A stretch of DNA of 64,000 bases, taken from assembly GCA_044445605.1 (NCBI GenBank), contig JBIOEA010000006.1, positions 8,104 to 72,103 of the forward strand. The letters run 5' to 3'. The notes under the pieces are model-generated. The model did no database searches, was not told where the DNA came from, and saw nothing but the letters and a program-made list of their open reading frames with translations. A program made the position numbers and the translations under genes. This document shows, one piece after another, positions 37,677-48,400 of this stretch. The stretch's first letter is position 1, and each line of letters opens with the position of its first letter. This stretch comes from CAWKDC01 sp044445605 (GTDB taxonomy: Bacteria > Pseudomonadota > Gammaproteobacteria > JABCZS01).

Positions 37677-38883
37677 GAGACAGCTTCACCGGAACACCTT
37701 GCACAAACTGGGTGCAAGGCAAGGCACGTTGAACTTGCTGACGATCATTCAAGGTCAACACGCCTGTTGCGCCGTCAAATGCATAACTAGGCTGAACAGC
37801 CATGCGTTGCAACAATGGGATGATTTCATAGGCATCGACACCCATCGCATATAAACGCGTCTGTGGGCGCGGCTGTGTCGGCCACAATTGCTGCACCGTC
37901 GTGTCGGGTGTGCCGACCACGTTGTGCTGTGGCTCTTCCACTAACCAAGGAATGTCACAGAACGTCACGCCATTTAAATCTTGATCCAATTTGGGATTTG
38001 GGCTGCCACTGTATACGCTCGCCGTGGCATAAACAGGCCAGCTTTTTGCAAAATAATAAGCAAGCATGGGCGGAATTTGCCGTGCTTCCGTGGGCATCGC
38101 CGCCATGAATACCATGTCAACGTCATCACGCGCTTTCGCAGGGAATTGCACAGCCTGCCCCGTTCTGGCGGCGAGTTGCACAGCAGCCACTTGCGCATCT
38201 TCAATGTGCAATGCCTTCTTCACCATCTCAGCCATGTTCTCTCTGGGTGTGAAGAAAACCACTTCAGTGATTTCCCCACCCTGCCGAACAAACGCTTGAC
38301 TGAATGCATCTGCCACACGATTGCCCCACGTTCCTTGCTGAATAAACAACAATGCCTTGCGACTGCCATTTTTGTACGCACGTAAGGCCGCTTGCCTGGC
38401 TTCGTTCTCCGGCGTGAGGCCAAATTGGTAAAGTCCCGTTTCTGTAACAGTATCCAATGTGTTCAATGCCAAAATAGGCACTTGAGGATTACCCGTTTTC
38501 ATCAGAATATCGAGCGCAGGCTTGGTCAAGGGCCCAACCACAAACTCAGCCCCTTGCGACAGTGCTTTTTGATACGCAGGTAGAACATCTTTATCGTTAT
38601 TAGTATCGATGACCATTATTTTGGGTAGCGCTGCAGAGCGCTCTTTAGCATCTATATAGTAGGCAGCGAAAAACCCCTCTTTGACCGCAGCGCCTTGGGC
38701 ACTCAATTCACCCTTGAGGGGGAGCAATAATGCGATGCTCTTGGGGTAAGACAAATGCTCAGCCGCGGTGGGGAATTCAACCTCGTGCGGGGTGGGGACC
38801 GTTTCGCACCCCATTAACATCATTAAGAAGCATGTTGCCGTGAAGCATGGTAGAATCCGCGAACCCCAAAAAGATTTTTTCAT
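37663..38883 (-). CDS. lpoA: LpoA-like penicillin-binding-protein activator, short form
   Basis: 406 residues from the ATG at 38881-38883; the frame runs 7 codons further but this start places a clean signal sequence with lipobox LMGC near residue 26. The mature part is a type-I periplasmic-binding-protein-like domain (SIALLLPLKGELSAQGAAVKEGF, GAEFVVGPLTKPALD, DIPWLVEEPQ), equivalent to the C-terminal domain of E. coli LpoA. LpoA activates PBP1A from the outer membrane. The N-terminal TPR-like domain of the roughly 680-residue E. coli protein is missing. Gene order with rsmI, yraN, diaA and dolP supports the call. Only 21 bp separate its start from the divergent rsmI. Confidence 0.88.
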   Translation of the reverse strand: MKKSFWGSRILPCFTATCFLMMLMGCETVPTPHEVEFPTAAEHLSYPKSIALLLPLKGELSAQGAAVKEGFFAAYYIDAKERSAALPKIMVIDTNNDKDVLPAYQKALSQGAEFVVGPLTKPALDILMKTGNPQVPILALNTLDTVTETGLYQFGLTPENEARQAALRAYKNGSRKALLFIQQGTWGNRVADAFSQAFVRQGGEITEVVFFTPRENMAEMVKKALHIEDAQVAAVQLAARTGQAVQFPAKARDDVDMVFMAAMPTEARQIPPMLAYYFAKSWPVYATASVYSGSPNPKLDQDLNGVTFCDIPWLVEEPQHNVVGTPDTTVQQLWPTQPRPQTRLYAMGVDAYEIIPLLQRMAVQPSYAFDGATGVLTLNDRQQVQRALPCTQFVQGVPVKLSHDEE

Positions 38884-38904
38884 CGTTTTTCCTGTGAGTA
38901 GCAA

Positions 38905-39738
38905 ATGGCTGAAACTGGTACGTTATACATCGTCGCAACGCCGATTGGTAATTTAGAAGACATAACCCATCGAGCACAGCGTATTTTACACCAGGTTGAT
39001 ACAATTGTGGCGGAAGATACACGCCATACTGCACATTTGTTAAATCACCTAAATATCAAGCGCCCCTTGATCGCTTACCATGCGCACAATGAAAATGATA
39101 AAACTGACTTTGTCCTGCAAATGCTCCAGGATGGCAAAGACATCGCTTTGGTCAGTGATGCCGGCACTCCGCTCATCAGCGACCCAGGGTTCCCATTGGT
39201 TCGAGCCGCTCAAGAAGCCGGTATCCCCGTTGTCCCCTTGCCAGGACCTTGTGCCTTGATCACCGCATTGTCGGTTTCCGGCCTATCCCCTCTTCCCTTC
39301 TACTTTGCCGGCTTCTTGTCCCCTAAAGCAGGCGCCCGAACCGCCGCATTGGAAGCGTTGAAGCCGTTGACAGCAACATTGATATTTTATGAAGCCCCTC
39401 ATCGGTTATTAGATAGCGTGACTGCGATGGAAACCGTCTTCGGCAACCGCATGGCGTGTTTGGGGCGCGAATTGACTAAGCAGTTTGAAACGGTGATACG
39501 TGCGCCGTTACCAGAATTAGTAGCTCGCATTGCCGCCGACCCCAATCAACAACGCGGTGAAGCCGTTTTATTGGTCGAAGGGAATATGAACACCGAGAAT
39601 ACCGGGGAAGCAGACCGTATACTGGCTATCTTATTGCGCGAATTACCCTTGAAACAGGCTGTCGCACTCTGTGCGGAGATCACAGGGGAAGGGAAAAATA
39701 GTGTGTATGAGAAGGCGTTGGTTTGTAAGGGCAGGTAA
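38905..39738 (+). CDS. rsmI: 16S rRNA 2'-O-ribose C1402 methyltransferase RsmI
   Basis: 277 residues. TP-methylase fold with N-terminal TLYIVATPIGNLEDITHRA, then VAEDTRHTAHLLNHL, LVSDAGTPLISDPGF and PLPGPCALITALSVSGL, all RsmI signatures. It methylates the ribose of C1402, the nucleotide whose base is modified by RsmH. It is divergent from lpoA with a 21-bp gap, so its promoter must lie within the lpoA 5' region. Confidence 0.96.
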   Translation: MAETGTLYIVATPIGNLEDITHRAQRILHQVDTIVAEDTRHTAHLLNHLNIKRPLIAYHAHNENDKTDFVLQMLQDGKDIALVSDAGTPLISDPGFPLVRAAQEAGIPVVPLPGPCALITALSVSGLSPLPFYFAGFLSPKAGARTAALEALKPLTATLIFYEAPHRLLDSVTAMETVFGNRMACLGRELTKQFETVIRAPLPELVARIAADPNQQRGEAVLLVEGNMNTENTGEADRILAILLRELPLKQAVALCAEITGEGKNSVYEKALVCKGR

Positions 39739-39752
39739 TTTTAAGGTATACT
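39723..39752 (+). promoter_or_regulatory. Candidate promoter for diaA-dolP
   Basis: TTGTAA (39723-39728), 18 bp, TATACT (39747-39752), overlapping the end of rsmI. It would give a leader of about 30 nt to diaA, with GGGAGAGA as ribosome site. Confidence 0.4.
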
Positions 39753-39786
39753 GTGCGCTGGCTCACAAAACCGCGGGAGAGACACA

Positions 39787-40377
39787 ATGGACATGCATGC
39801 ACGCATCCAGACTCACTTCAGAGAAAGCATACAAACTAAGATCAATGCAGCTGAAGCACTTGCTGACCCCATTTCGAATGCAGCCACGCTGATCGTCAAT
39901 GCACTCTTAGAAGGCCACAAAATTTTGACATGCGGTAATGGCGGCTCCTCAGGCGATGCAACACATTTCTCCAGTGAAATGCTGAATCGTTTCGAGCGCG
40001 AACGCCCACCCTTCCCTGCGATTGCACTCACCACTGACACGGCGGCCATCACCTCCATTGCAAACGATTACCGTTATGAAGACGTTTTTTCAAAACAAAT
40101 CCGGGCATTGGGCCAACCAGGCGATATCTTGATGGCCATTTCCACGAGCGGCCAATCACCGAATATCATTCGTGCCGTTGAAGCCGCTCACGCGCGTGGC
40201 ATGCACGTGGTAGCACTCACCGGCAAAGACGGCGGTGCCATGGCGCCACTCATGAAAGAACATGACGTTGAAATCCGCGTTCCAGCCAACAGAACGGCCC
40301 GCATTCAAGAAACCCATCTTTTGATCATCCATTGTTTGTGTGATCTGATTGACAACAGTATATTAGGTGAATTATGA
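39787..40377 (+). CDS. diaA: DiaA-type SIS-domain protein (DnaA initiator-associating)
   Basis: 196 residues forming one SIS domain: ILTCGNGGSSGDATHFSSEML, LTTDTAAITSIAND and ISTSGQSPNIIRA. DiaA promotes DnaA assembly at oriC. GmhA, the sedoheptulose-7-phosphate isomerase, has the same fold and is the alternative, but the position between rsmI and dolP matches diaA. Its stop overlaps the dolP start by 4 bp. Confidence 0.88.
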   Translation: MDMHARIQTHFRESIQTKINAAEALADPISNAATLIVNALLEGHKILTCGNGGSSGDATHFSSEMLNRFERERPPFPAIALTTDTAAITSIANDYRYEDVFSKQIRALGQPGDILMAISTSGQSPNIIRAVEAAHARGMHVVALTGKDGGAMAPLMKEHDVEIRVPANRTARIQETHLLIIHCLCDLIDNSILGEL

Positions 40378-40958
40378 CGCGTATTACTTTTACCCTTGCT
40401 CTCGTATTAACATCCATGACCCTGCTCACAGGCTGTCTTGGCCCTGCACTCATCGCTGGTGCAGCCACCGGCGCGACGATGGCACATGACCGTCGCACCT
40501 CGGGCACGATCATGGAAGATAAAGCGATTCAATTAAAAGCAGATCATGAGCTACGTGAAAACGTTGCCTTGAAAAAAGATGCACACATTGTCGTCACGAG
40601 CTATAACAACAATGTCTTGATTGTTGGCCAAGTACCCTCACATGATGCCAGCAGCAAAATTGAAGCGCTTGTACAAAACATTGCTGAAGTGAAAAAGGTA
40701 TACAACGAATTAGAAGTCGCCCCGCCGGTCAGCATGAAAACCATCTCCCACGATTCTTGGATAACCACAAAAATCAAATCGTCGTCCATGAACGGAAGAG
40801 CCGGTGTTGACCCGCTACGCACCAAAGTGATCACTGAAAATGGCGTTGTTTACTTAATGGGCATCGTATCGCGCGCTGAAGCCGATAATGCCACGGAATT
40901 AGCCCGTAAAGTCGAAGGCGTGAAACGCGTCGTCCGCGTCTTTGAATACACAGATTAG
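40374..40958 (+). CDS. dolP: Outer-membrane BON-domain lipoprotein DolP (YraP)
   Basis: 194 residues. Lipoprotein signal with lipobox LLTGC (cysteine near residue 21) followed by a small hydrophobic GPALIAGAATGAT stretch. Two BON domains follow: roughly residues 45-115 (NVALKKDAHIVVTSYNNNVLIVGQV) and 120-194 (DSWITTKIKSS, VVYLMGIVSRAEADNA). DolP supports outer-membrane integrity and localises to anionic lipids at division sites. Start codon coupled to diaA. Confidence 0.93.
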   Translation: MTRITFTLALVLTSMTLLTGCLGPALIAGAATGATMAHDRRTSGTIMEDKAIQLKADHELRENVALKKDAHIVVTSYNNNVLIVGQVPSHDASSKIEALVQNIAEVKKVYNELEVAPPVSMKTISHDSWITTKIKSSSMNGRAGVDPLRTKVITENGVVYLMGIVSRAEADNATELARKVEGVKRVVRVFEYTD

Positions 40959-40969
40959 GAGCACATCCT

Positions 40970-41743
40970 GTGAATGCATTTCTTGAGAATATCCGCGCAC
41001 GTCTTTCGAAAAGTGCGCTGTGCGTAGGCCTTGATCCTGAACCCAATCTTTTCCCTGATTTTATCCAGGCGCAAGATCACCCTATTTTCACGTTCAATCA
41101 AGCCATCATTGATGCCACGCACGATTTGGTCTGCTGTTATAAACCACAAATCGCGCATTTCGCTGCTGTCGGCGCAGAAGATGAATTGGAAATGACGATT
41201 GATTATCTGAAAGAATATTATCCTGATATCCCCATTATTTTGGATGCCAAACGTGGCGACATTGGCGCTACGGCTGAAAAATATGCCATTGAAGCGTTTG
41301 GACGTTATGGCGCGGATGCATTAACCGTCAACCCCTATTTAGGCCCAGATAGCATTGAGCCTTATTTGGATTATGATGACACAGGTGTTTTTGTCCTCTG
41401 TCATACATCCAATCCAGGTGCTGATACATTGCAAGGCTTAATCGCCAATGGTAAACCCATTTACGAGCATGTGGTCGAGATGACATTAGCGTTAGACACG
41501 GACACCCCGGTTGGGTTTGTTGTCGGTGGCACAGCACCCGATATCATTGCCAACGTGCGAACATTAGCGCCAGAAGCATTATTGCTGATCCCAGGTGTTG
41601 GCACTCAGGGCGGTGATTTTAAAACCTGCCGTGAAGCCGGTGGCAAGCATGCCATCATCAGCGTATCACGCGCCATTTTATACGCCTCTCAAGGTAAGGA
41701 TTTTGCCAAGATGGCACGTGTTGCTGCTCAATCGTTTAAGTAG
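40970..41743 (+). CDS. pyrF: Orotidine-5'-phosphate decarboxylase PyrF
   Basis: 257 residues. It converts OMP to UMP in pyrimidine synthesis. The motif DAKRGDIGATAEKYA shows the longer group of OMP decarboxylases (about 270 residues), not the short E. coli type. LCVGLDPEPNLFP and LLIPGVGTQGGD are further signatures. The start is GTG at 40970, nine bases after TTAGGAG; no ATG in frame gives the full barrel. It follows dolP by 11 bp and precedes the giant unknown genes by 19 bp. Confidence 0.94.
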   Translation: MNAFLENIRARLSKSALCVGLDPEPNLFPDFIQAQDHPIFTFNQAIIDATHDLVCCYKPQIAHFAAVGAEDELEMTIDYLKEYYPDIPIILDAKRGDIGATAEKYAIEAFGRYGADALTVNPYLGPDSIEPYLDYDDTGVFVLCHTSNPGADTLQGLIANGKPIYEHVVEMTLALDTDTPVGFVVGGTAPDIIANVRTLAPEALLLIPGVGTQGGDFKTCREAGGKHAIISVSRAILYASQGKDFAKMARVAAQSFK

Positions 41744-41762
41744 TTATTATTAAGGTTGTACC

Positions 41763-44700
41763 ATGAAATCTGTTGTTGATTTACCACGCGTTCCTGTTTA
41801 TGTATCACTGCCTGATGACATCAGAAGGCAAGGATCAGCGATAACCACTGCATGCATCGAACAGCTGGGTATAGGGCACCGGGACATTACCCTCTGGGTA
41901 GGTGGCGCTGATGCTTATAAATTCATCTCAAATCATTATCAACCAGAATCATTTGCGCCATTATGCATCTACATTCATATAAAAGATAATGAGGCGGCAT
42001 CCATCGTTACTCGGGAACAGATATTACTTGCTGCACTTGCAAAAGAACCCAGTCTATCCAACATGCAACTCTTGTTTGAACAAAGCTATCCACTTTCAAA
42101 TGGGGATTTCAAAATTGAGATGTTAACGGGCAAGGTTTTTCACCCCTTCCCGGAGGTTAAACCCACCCATAACAATACTCAACAACCACCCTACATCGAT
42201 TCACGCCTATTTCTTTATAGCAACATCATTATCACGCCTTTATTAGGGCAGATTATCAATGATGCTCATCTTCTTGCATCAAACACGGCAGCTGAAAACA
42301 ATATTCCCCTTAAGACGTTATCGAATATTTTGATAGCTTATTTCATCTGGATCACGTCTGGAAAGCTTTTCCATCCCGATGTCGCCATGCTCGTTTCAAG
42401 ACTATTCAATGACGCTCAATACGCGAATCTTGTCTCAGATTTAGAAAAAATACATCCATTACCTCCCTATATGACATTTTCTGACTGCATTCATCGATTC
42501 AAAAAAGAATCACAAGACAGCATCACACTCTCACGGATAGCGCAACATCCTTTAATAGTGCATCTTGAATCAACCCGTACATCACTGGGGCAAGTTCAAG
42601 CAGAAAACAGCACGCTCAAAGAACAACTATCACATCTTTCTCAGGAAACAAATGAACTTGGCGTTGAGCTTGCATCGGTAAGGGAAAAAGAACTCAACAG
42701 TAAAAATGAAGCCATTGCATTGATGAAAGCCGAATTTGAAAAAGAAAAAGCAGCCTTAAAAGCAACATTGGCTGCAACGCAAACCAAACTCAGCGAGGCA
42801 ACCCATAAAAACAAACAGCTCACAGAAGCACAGAAAAAAGATGCTCAAGAAATTAAAAGATTAAGCGACATAAACAAAAAAAAGGAAAAAGATACAACAC
42901 ACATCAACTTGAAAGAGAAGGTTGTAAAACTGGAGGCTGAGAAAGCGGCTTTGTCACAGAAAAACAATAGTCTCAATAATGAAAAAATTGCGCTTGAAAA
43001 AGATTTAGCTGAAGCAAAAGCCGCTTCTGCAAAACAAAGTGCATCTCACACCAGCACAACAGCACCGGCAATCTCGCCCGTCACAGCAATCATTGAACAA
43101 CCCAAAAAAGCATCGGCAACGGCTGATGGGATTAAACATATTTTTGCATGGTATATGCTCGAGATGCTCTCGGGCGGTGATAACCGTGCTGAGATACCGG
43201 AGCTGACCTCCCTATTTGTTCATGACAATCAAGAAAAGCGCATTGGTCTGAAAACACATCCGAAAGCTGTTGAGCTCGCTGGGAATAAGTATCAGACACT
43301 AAAGCAAGCAGCCAACGCGGCACAACAACTCAAGTTGATTTACGAAACGATTCGAAAATGGAATATCGAATCCGATGAGCCCGAAACAATGGATGCGGAC
43401 GTGTTCAAGCTTATCATTTCAGAAGATGCCAAAAATGATTCTCTCAGCTGTAGTCTCAATCAATTTAAAACGACAGAGCAACGAGTCAATGAATTCGCCG
43501 ATCTTACGCATTACCTTCTGAATTTTGTTCAGCTGACAGATAACAATCAAACATGTATCACCAAACTCAATAAGCTCCTCAGTATACTTCGTGGAGATGC
43601 AGAAAATGTTAAAAATCTCACACAAGCATTGATGAGCAAGTTAAACAGAATTAGCGCTATTCATCACATCCATGTCAAATATACAGAACTTATATTACAA
43701 TCAATAGATGATTATGAAATCAAGCCAGGCGTATACGGTTCAACACGCTTTCGTTTACATGTTAAATTTACTGAAAGCCGTAAAGAATTTCTTGAAAAAC
43801 TGCAATCACTCGTTTGTGCTGATGGTGAATATCGCGAGGCTCAATTACGCTTTATTGAGACACTCGCTTGCATTAAAAAGACCACCAAAAGACATCTCAC
43901 ACCCGAAATGCTGGATGACCTTAATTTAGTATTTATCACACAACATCGATATCATTTATGCAAGCCAACCCTCGAGGCCTATTTAAATGAGCGCCGCTTT
44001 AAACCCGATGAAGCTTTTAAAAGGATGATTGCTGATCTTGTGAGAGTGTATCCGCACGAGAACCCACCCGAAATCATGTCTAGCTTTTTCATATCCTGTG
44101 GCCTATGGTCATCGGATGATCGAAATAAAAAAATCATTAAAGGTCACCCGCTGCTACGAGCATCATCCCAGCTCGTATCCGAAAACTTTATCAAAAACTT
44201 TAATCAACCAGAAGAACCCGCTGCAAAAGCCGAAAAACTCAAAACTGCCTTTATAAATGCACGTGCCGAAATCCATAAACTATTTCCAAATGCAAACCTT
44301 GAGACATGTGATGCGGTTTTATTAACGATCATTGATAGCGTTAAAATGCACTTTGTGGGTGAACAAGCCTCAGACCAAGCCTCATTTGTTGCGTTAACAA
44401 AGATTCATACAGGCGTAGAAATTCTGAGAAAACAAAAAAACACCGGTGCTTCTTCCAGCTCATCGCCCCAAGAAAAATCAAACGTAAATAACGCCGAAAA
44501 TGCAACATTGAAACATTTGCTGGCACTCTTTTTGGTAGAAGTTATACAACATTTATTAAATCAGGACCCGGCTTTACCTCATAAAGCATTCAGTAGCTCT
44601 GAGGGATCCGCTCAACTGAGCGAAAGACTGTCGAAGCTCACTCATCCACAGAAAACTGCGATTCAGGAACTTGCAAAACTCCTGCCTGAAAATTCAGACC

Positions 44701-45428
44701 AGTATGTTACAAATCACACCGCGCTGCGCTTGACTTATATCCTTGTCGCTATTAGCTCGCTGAATACTGAAGATAGTGATCAATTGTTTGCAGGTCTATC
44801 TCAACATTTGATGAGCCTAGACAATGACCGTGAAGTGAATGAGGGCATAACGATGAGTGACGAGATGGCAACGGCCAGATTTAGCACCATTCGAAATCAA
44901 TTTAAACTTATCCATCAATTTATACATGATGACAATATAACTCTTTTCTGCAATCCTGAGTCATTGCGAAAGAAATCACCTTTGGTGTCAGGTGAAAATG
45001 GAATCCTTAAAACAAAAGCCGCTGACCTCGTATTTAAATTCATACACATCGGCGACACTCATCGATTTTTAGTCAACAATAAGTATGCCATCCTAGAAGC
45101 TTACTCATCACATGTTTTAAAGCAGAAATTCAGTGCTGCAGCAATTGATTTTTATAAAGACTATTCTAAGGTCATAAAATCAGTGCCACAAGACATGCTT
45201 GAACATGCTGAACAGTATTTCTTAAAGGACATATCAGATTACAAGGAATATATAAAACCTGCTCTAGCCACGATGAGCCAATGGAACGCATTAAAAAGCA
45301 AGCTACAAAATGAAGTCGTACACGTGCACACACAAAAGACTGACGGCCTTGTAACCTTCACAGGGCCAACCGTGAGCTCAAATGATGTCAAGCCACCACA
45401 AAAATCCACATCATTAGGTAAAAAATAG
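41763..45428 (+). CDS. Large coiled-coil protein A of unknown function
   Basis: 1221 residues, no known family recognised. No signal peptide or membrane segment. Residues 1-245 form a domain shared with protein B, including WVGGADAYKFI, TGKVFHPFP (from residue 122) followed by PPYIDS, and YFIWITSGK. Residues about 268-424 are a Lys/Glu/Ala-rich coiled coil, then a short Ser/Thr/Pro linker. From about 456 a helical module X follows (FAWYMLEM, FKTTEQR, ISAIHHIHVKY near 629). From about 910 comes module Y (LLALFLVEVI, HIGDTHRFLVNN near 1097, AEQYFLKDI, SQWNALKSKL). Both recur in protein B. The C terminus is basic (TSLGKK). It begins 19 bp after pyrF and ends 18 bp before protein B, so the two are probably co-transcribed. 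The DNA is more A/T-rich than the flanks. No Walker motifs, so not an SMC-type ATPase. A secreted effector or structural filament is possible but unproven. Confidence 0.85.
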   Translation: MKSVVDLPRVPVYVSLPDDIRRQGSAITTACIEQLGIGHRDITLWVGGADAYKFISNHYQPESFAPLCIYIHIKDNEAASIVTREQILLAALAKEPSLSNMQLLFEQSYPLSNGDFKIEMLTGKVFHPFPEVKPTHNNTQQPPYIDSRLFLYSNIIITPLLGQIINDAHLLASNTAAENNIPLKTLSNILIAYFIWITSGKLFHPDVAMLVSRLFNDAQYANLVSDLEKIHPLPPYMTFSDCIHRFKKESQDSITLSRIAQHPLIVHLESTRTSLGQVQAENSTLKEQLSHLSQETNELGVELASVREKELNSKNEAIALMKAEFEKEKAALKATLAATQTKLSEATHKNKQLTEAQKKDAQEIKRLSDINKKKEKDTTHINLKEKVVKLEAEKAALSQKNNSLNNEKIALEKDLAEAKAASAKQSASHTSTTAPAISPVTAIIEQPKKASATADGIKHIFAWYMLEMLSGGDNRAEIPELTSLFVHDNQEKRIGLKTHPKAVELAGNKYQTLKQAANAAQQLKLIYETIRKWNIESDEPETMDADVFKLIISEDAKNDSLSCSLNQFKTTEQRVNEFADLTHYLLNFVQLTDNNQTCITKLNKLLSILRGDAENVKNLTQALMSKLNRISAIHHIHVKYTELILQSIDDYEIKPGVYGSTRFRLHVKFTESRKEFLEKLQSLVCADGEYREAQLRFIETLACIKKTTKRHLTPEMLDDLNLVFITQHRYHLCKPTLEAYLNERRFKPDEAFKRMIADLVRVYPHENPPEIMSSFFISCGLWSSDDRNKKIIKGHPLLRASSQLVSENFIKNFNQPEEPAAKAEKLKTAFINARAEIHKLFPNANLETCDAVLLTIIDSVKMHFVGEQASDQASFVALTKIHTGVEILRKQKNTGASSSSSPQEKSNVNNAENATLKHLLALFLVEVIQHLLNQDPALPHKAFSSSEGSAQLSERLSKLTHPQKTAIQELAKLLPENSDQYVTNHTALRLTYILVAISSLNTEDSDQLFAGLSQHLMSLDNDREVNEGITMSDEMATARFSTIRNQFKLIHQFIHDDNITLFCNPESLRKKSPLVSGENGILKTKAADLVFKFIHIGDTHRFLVNNKYAILEAYSSHVLKQKFSAAAIDFYKDYSKVIKSVPQDMLEHAEQYFLKDISDYKEYIKPALATMSQWNALKSKLQNEVVHVHTQKTDGLVTFTGPTVSSNDVKPPQKSTSLGKK

Positions 45429-45446
45429 TTATCAGAGGCTGTACCC

Positions 45447-48400
45447 ATGAAATCAAATACTGAATTGCAGTTTATTGCCGCGTTACCACTTGTCCCGTTT
45501 GCCGTATTAATCTCCAGATCACTAGAAGCAACACACTACAATGAACTCTTGGCCCAATTATCAGCCGTTAGAATAGCCTGTGGAAGCCATCTTGGCATAC
45601 CTCCCCAACTTGTTACCCTCAAGATTGGTGGCATTGATGCCTACAAACTTATTACTAAAACTTATGATGCTCCCATGTGCGCCCCACTTGAAATCCATGT
45701 TGAAGTCAGCGAACACTTATCTGAAAAATTGCTGGATAAGCAAAAGGATATCCTAGAATCTGCCTGTGCACTCAACAACAGCCTATCTAACATCAATATA
45801 TTCTTTCAACGTATCCCCCCGATATCTAATGGTCAATTCATGATAGAGGATATTACCGGCAAAGTATTCCACCCCTTTCCGGACAAAAAGCATAACAACA
45901 GTAACAGCAAAAAACCACCTTATATTGATTCAGGTATTTTTATTTATCAACATAAAATCATCACGCCGGGTTTGGCACAAACGATTGAAACCGCTAATTT
46001 AGGCGTTTCCAAGAATACTGCTCCTACAAAAAATGAAGCGCTCAATGTATTGGCCTTTACCATCAAATCATATTTTATCTGGATACGATCCGGCAAAAGT
46101 TTATCTGGAGAAATGGCAGACATTTTTGTTGCATTTTGCAATGAAGAAAAATATCAAGCGCTTCGCCGTGACTTAGCAAAGGTACAAGAACTTCCTCCAG
46201 GATACACATTCGATCAATTGTTGAAGGACATCAAACTTCATCCAAAGCACGAAGAAGCTATTCTGAAATCTGCGAGAAAGCCAATTCAAGACGCACTTGA
46301 CGCAACGGAAGCTGAGGCAGGGGAATTAAAAAACCAACTGCTCCAATCCCAAGAAGATCATGCGGCTACTCAGGCAGCACTTGCAAAAACCACCGCTGAA
46401 CTCGAAAGGTTCAAAGGGAAAGACACATTCACCTCGCTCATGCACAACCTAACATCACAACAGCTTGCGCAAGTCGATGAACAACGAAAATCATTAAAAA
46501 ATGAAAACGCGGAGCTCATTAAAGAAAAGTCTGTATTAGAGGCGAAACTACTCTCAACTGAAAAAAGTTTACAGGCATCTCAACATACCGTCGCGCGACA
46601 TGAAACCGCATCGAATACAGCGGAAGCAAGAATCGCCGAGCTCGAAGCTCAATTAGCTGCCGCCAAAAAAGCAGCTGAGACAGAAAAAGGTAAAAACAAA
46701 CACCTTGTCTCAGAAAATACTGCCTTAATAGCCAAAGCGAAGAAATCAGAGGATGAAACTAAACGCATCGCAGAAAAAAAAGATGCTGAAATCACCGCAC
46801 TGACAGCAAAGATAAGAACCCTCGAATCTGGCACAGCCACTCTCTTTAAAAAAAACCATGCACTTAATCAAAAAGTCACTGCCCTCGAGAAATCCTTCAC
46901 TGAATTAAACGCGCCTACCGCAAAAAAGCCTGTAACGGCCACAACAATGGATATCCCGACTCCTGCTTCTGTTCCTACGGTAACCACCCAACCCGTCATG
47001 GAACCCGAAGCGAGCCAAACCGACATCGCAACAACTTCATCATCCATTCAACCCATTGAAACGTCCCAAGCTATTTTGCCTGAAAGCACCACTCAACCTA
47101 AAAACAGCAAACCCGCACTGGGTACCGAAGAAATTCTCGTAGAGATTAAAAAACGGTTATCATGGTATCTTCTAAAAATGTTCTCCTCTGAGGATCCAGC
47201 GAACTTCCCCCGTTTTGAAAAAATCGTAAATGAATATTCTGAGACACCAGAAAATGAAATCCTCTCCGATTTCCAACACTCACCTATCCTTAAGAAGGCT
47301 GTCACAAATGCAAAAACAGCTCAAAATTTGGCCTCGAATTTACAAATGATATTTGCAAAAATTCGCGCCATCCCACTTAATAGCGATACAGCCATAAGCA
47401 TTGAGGAACTCATGCTTGCCATAGACAACTATATAGACTCCGCTTTTTGCGCCACCAACACATTCAAATCAACAGCTGAACGAATGGGTGATTTCGGCAC
47501 TACGTTGCTTTTAATGCTCGATTTCTTAAGGCACACTCAAAATAATGCACAAACCATCACCATCATCGAAATGTTTACCCATTTTTTACGCAGCGAAAAA
47601 TCTGATGACATTGCTTCCAAAGATGCGATTCTTGCAAAATTAGACAGAATTAGCAGCATTCATCATCATCTTCTTAAGCATCAAACACTCATCAGTAGAG
47701 CGCGCGCTTTATTCAGCAAGTTCCTTGAGGATCCTCAAACAGAGATTGACCCACACCTATTGGAACTCCCTCTTGACTTCGTTGATTTTCACGAAAAACT
47801 TCGCCACTATAACGATGACGAATTTGTATTGTCGAAAAAACGCTTTTGCCAAACACTTGCCATGCCATCCTCCAAACAAACGGCGAATATTTCGACAGAA
47901 CAGCTTGATAATATCTTGATGATATTTAAACAGAAATATCGATTTCACGTAGTAAAAGAGACATGTTTTCCATTCATCCAAACATACTTTGAAACCATTG
48001 CAAAAAAACCAAAAAACAAACTGGCAAGCAAGAAATTTCTCGAAAAAGTTTGCACGACTACTTACGTCGCAATGATCGACGCGCTTAAAGCAACATTTCC
48101 GGATCAACCGCCCACCATCATCTTTGAAAATTACATGTATGCTCTGTCACGATGGTCGGCTGTCAGTACTAACCCGAAAATCCATCACGATTCCCCTCTG
48201 TTTCGTGAGATCACCATTTTACTATCGGAAGATTTCATTAACAATCTGAAAAAAACAAAAACGCCTAAGGAGCAAACTGATACAGTATATGCTGGCATTA
48301 GCCTGGCGTTAGTTGAATTCACTGAACGAAAAATATTTGATATCCCTCAACGTGAACAGCTAGTTTGTTTGGCGCACATCCTCGCTCACATCGATGTATC

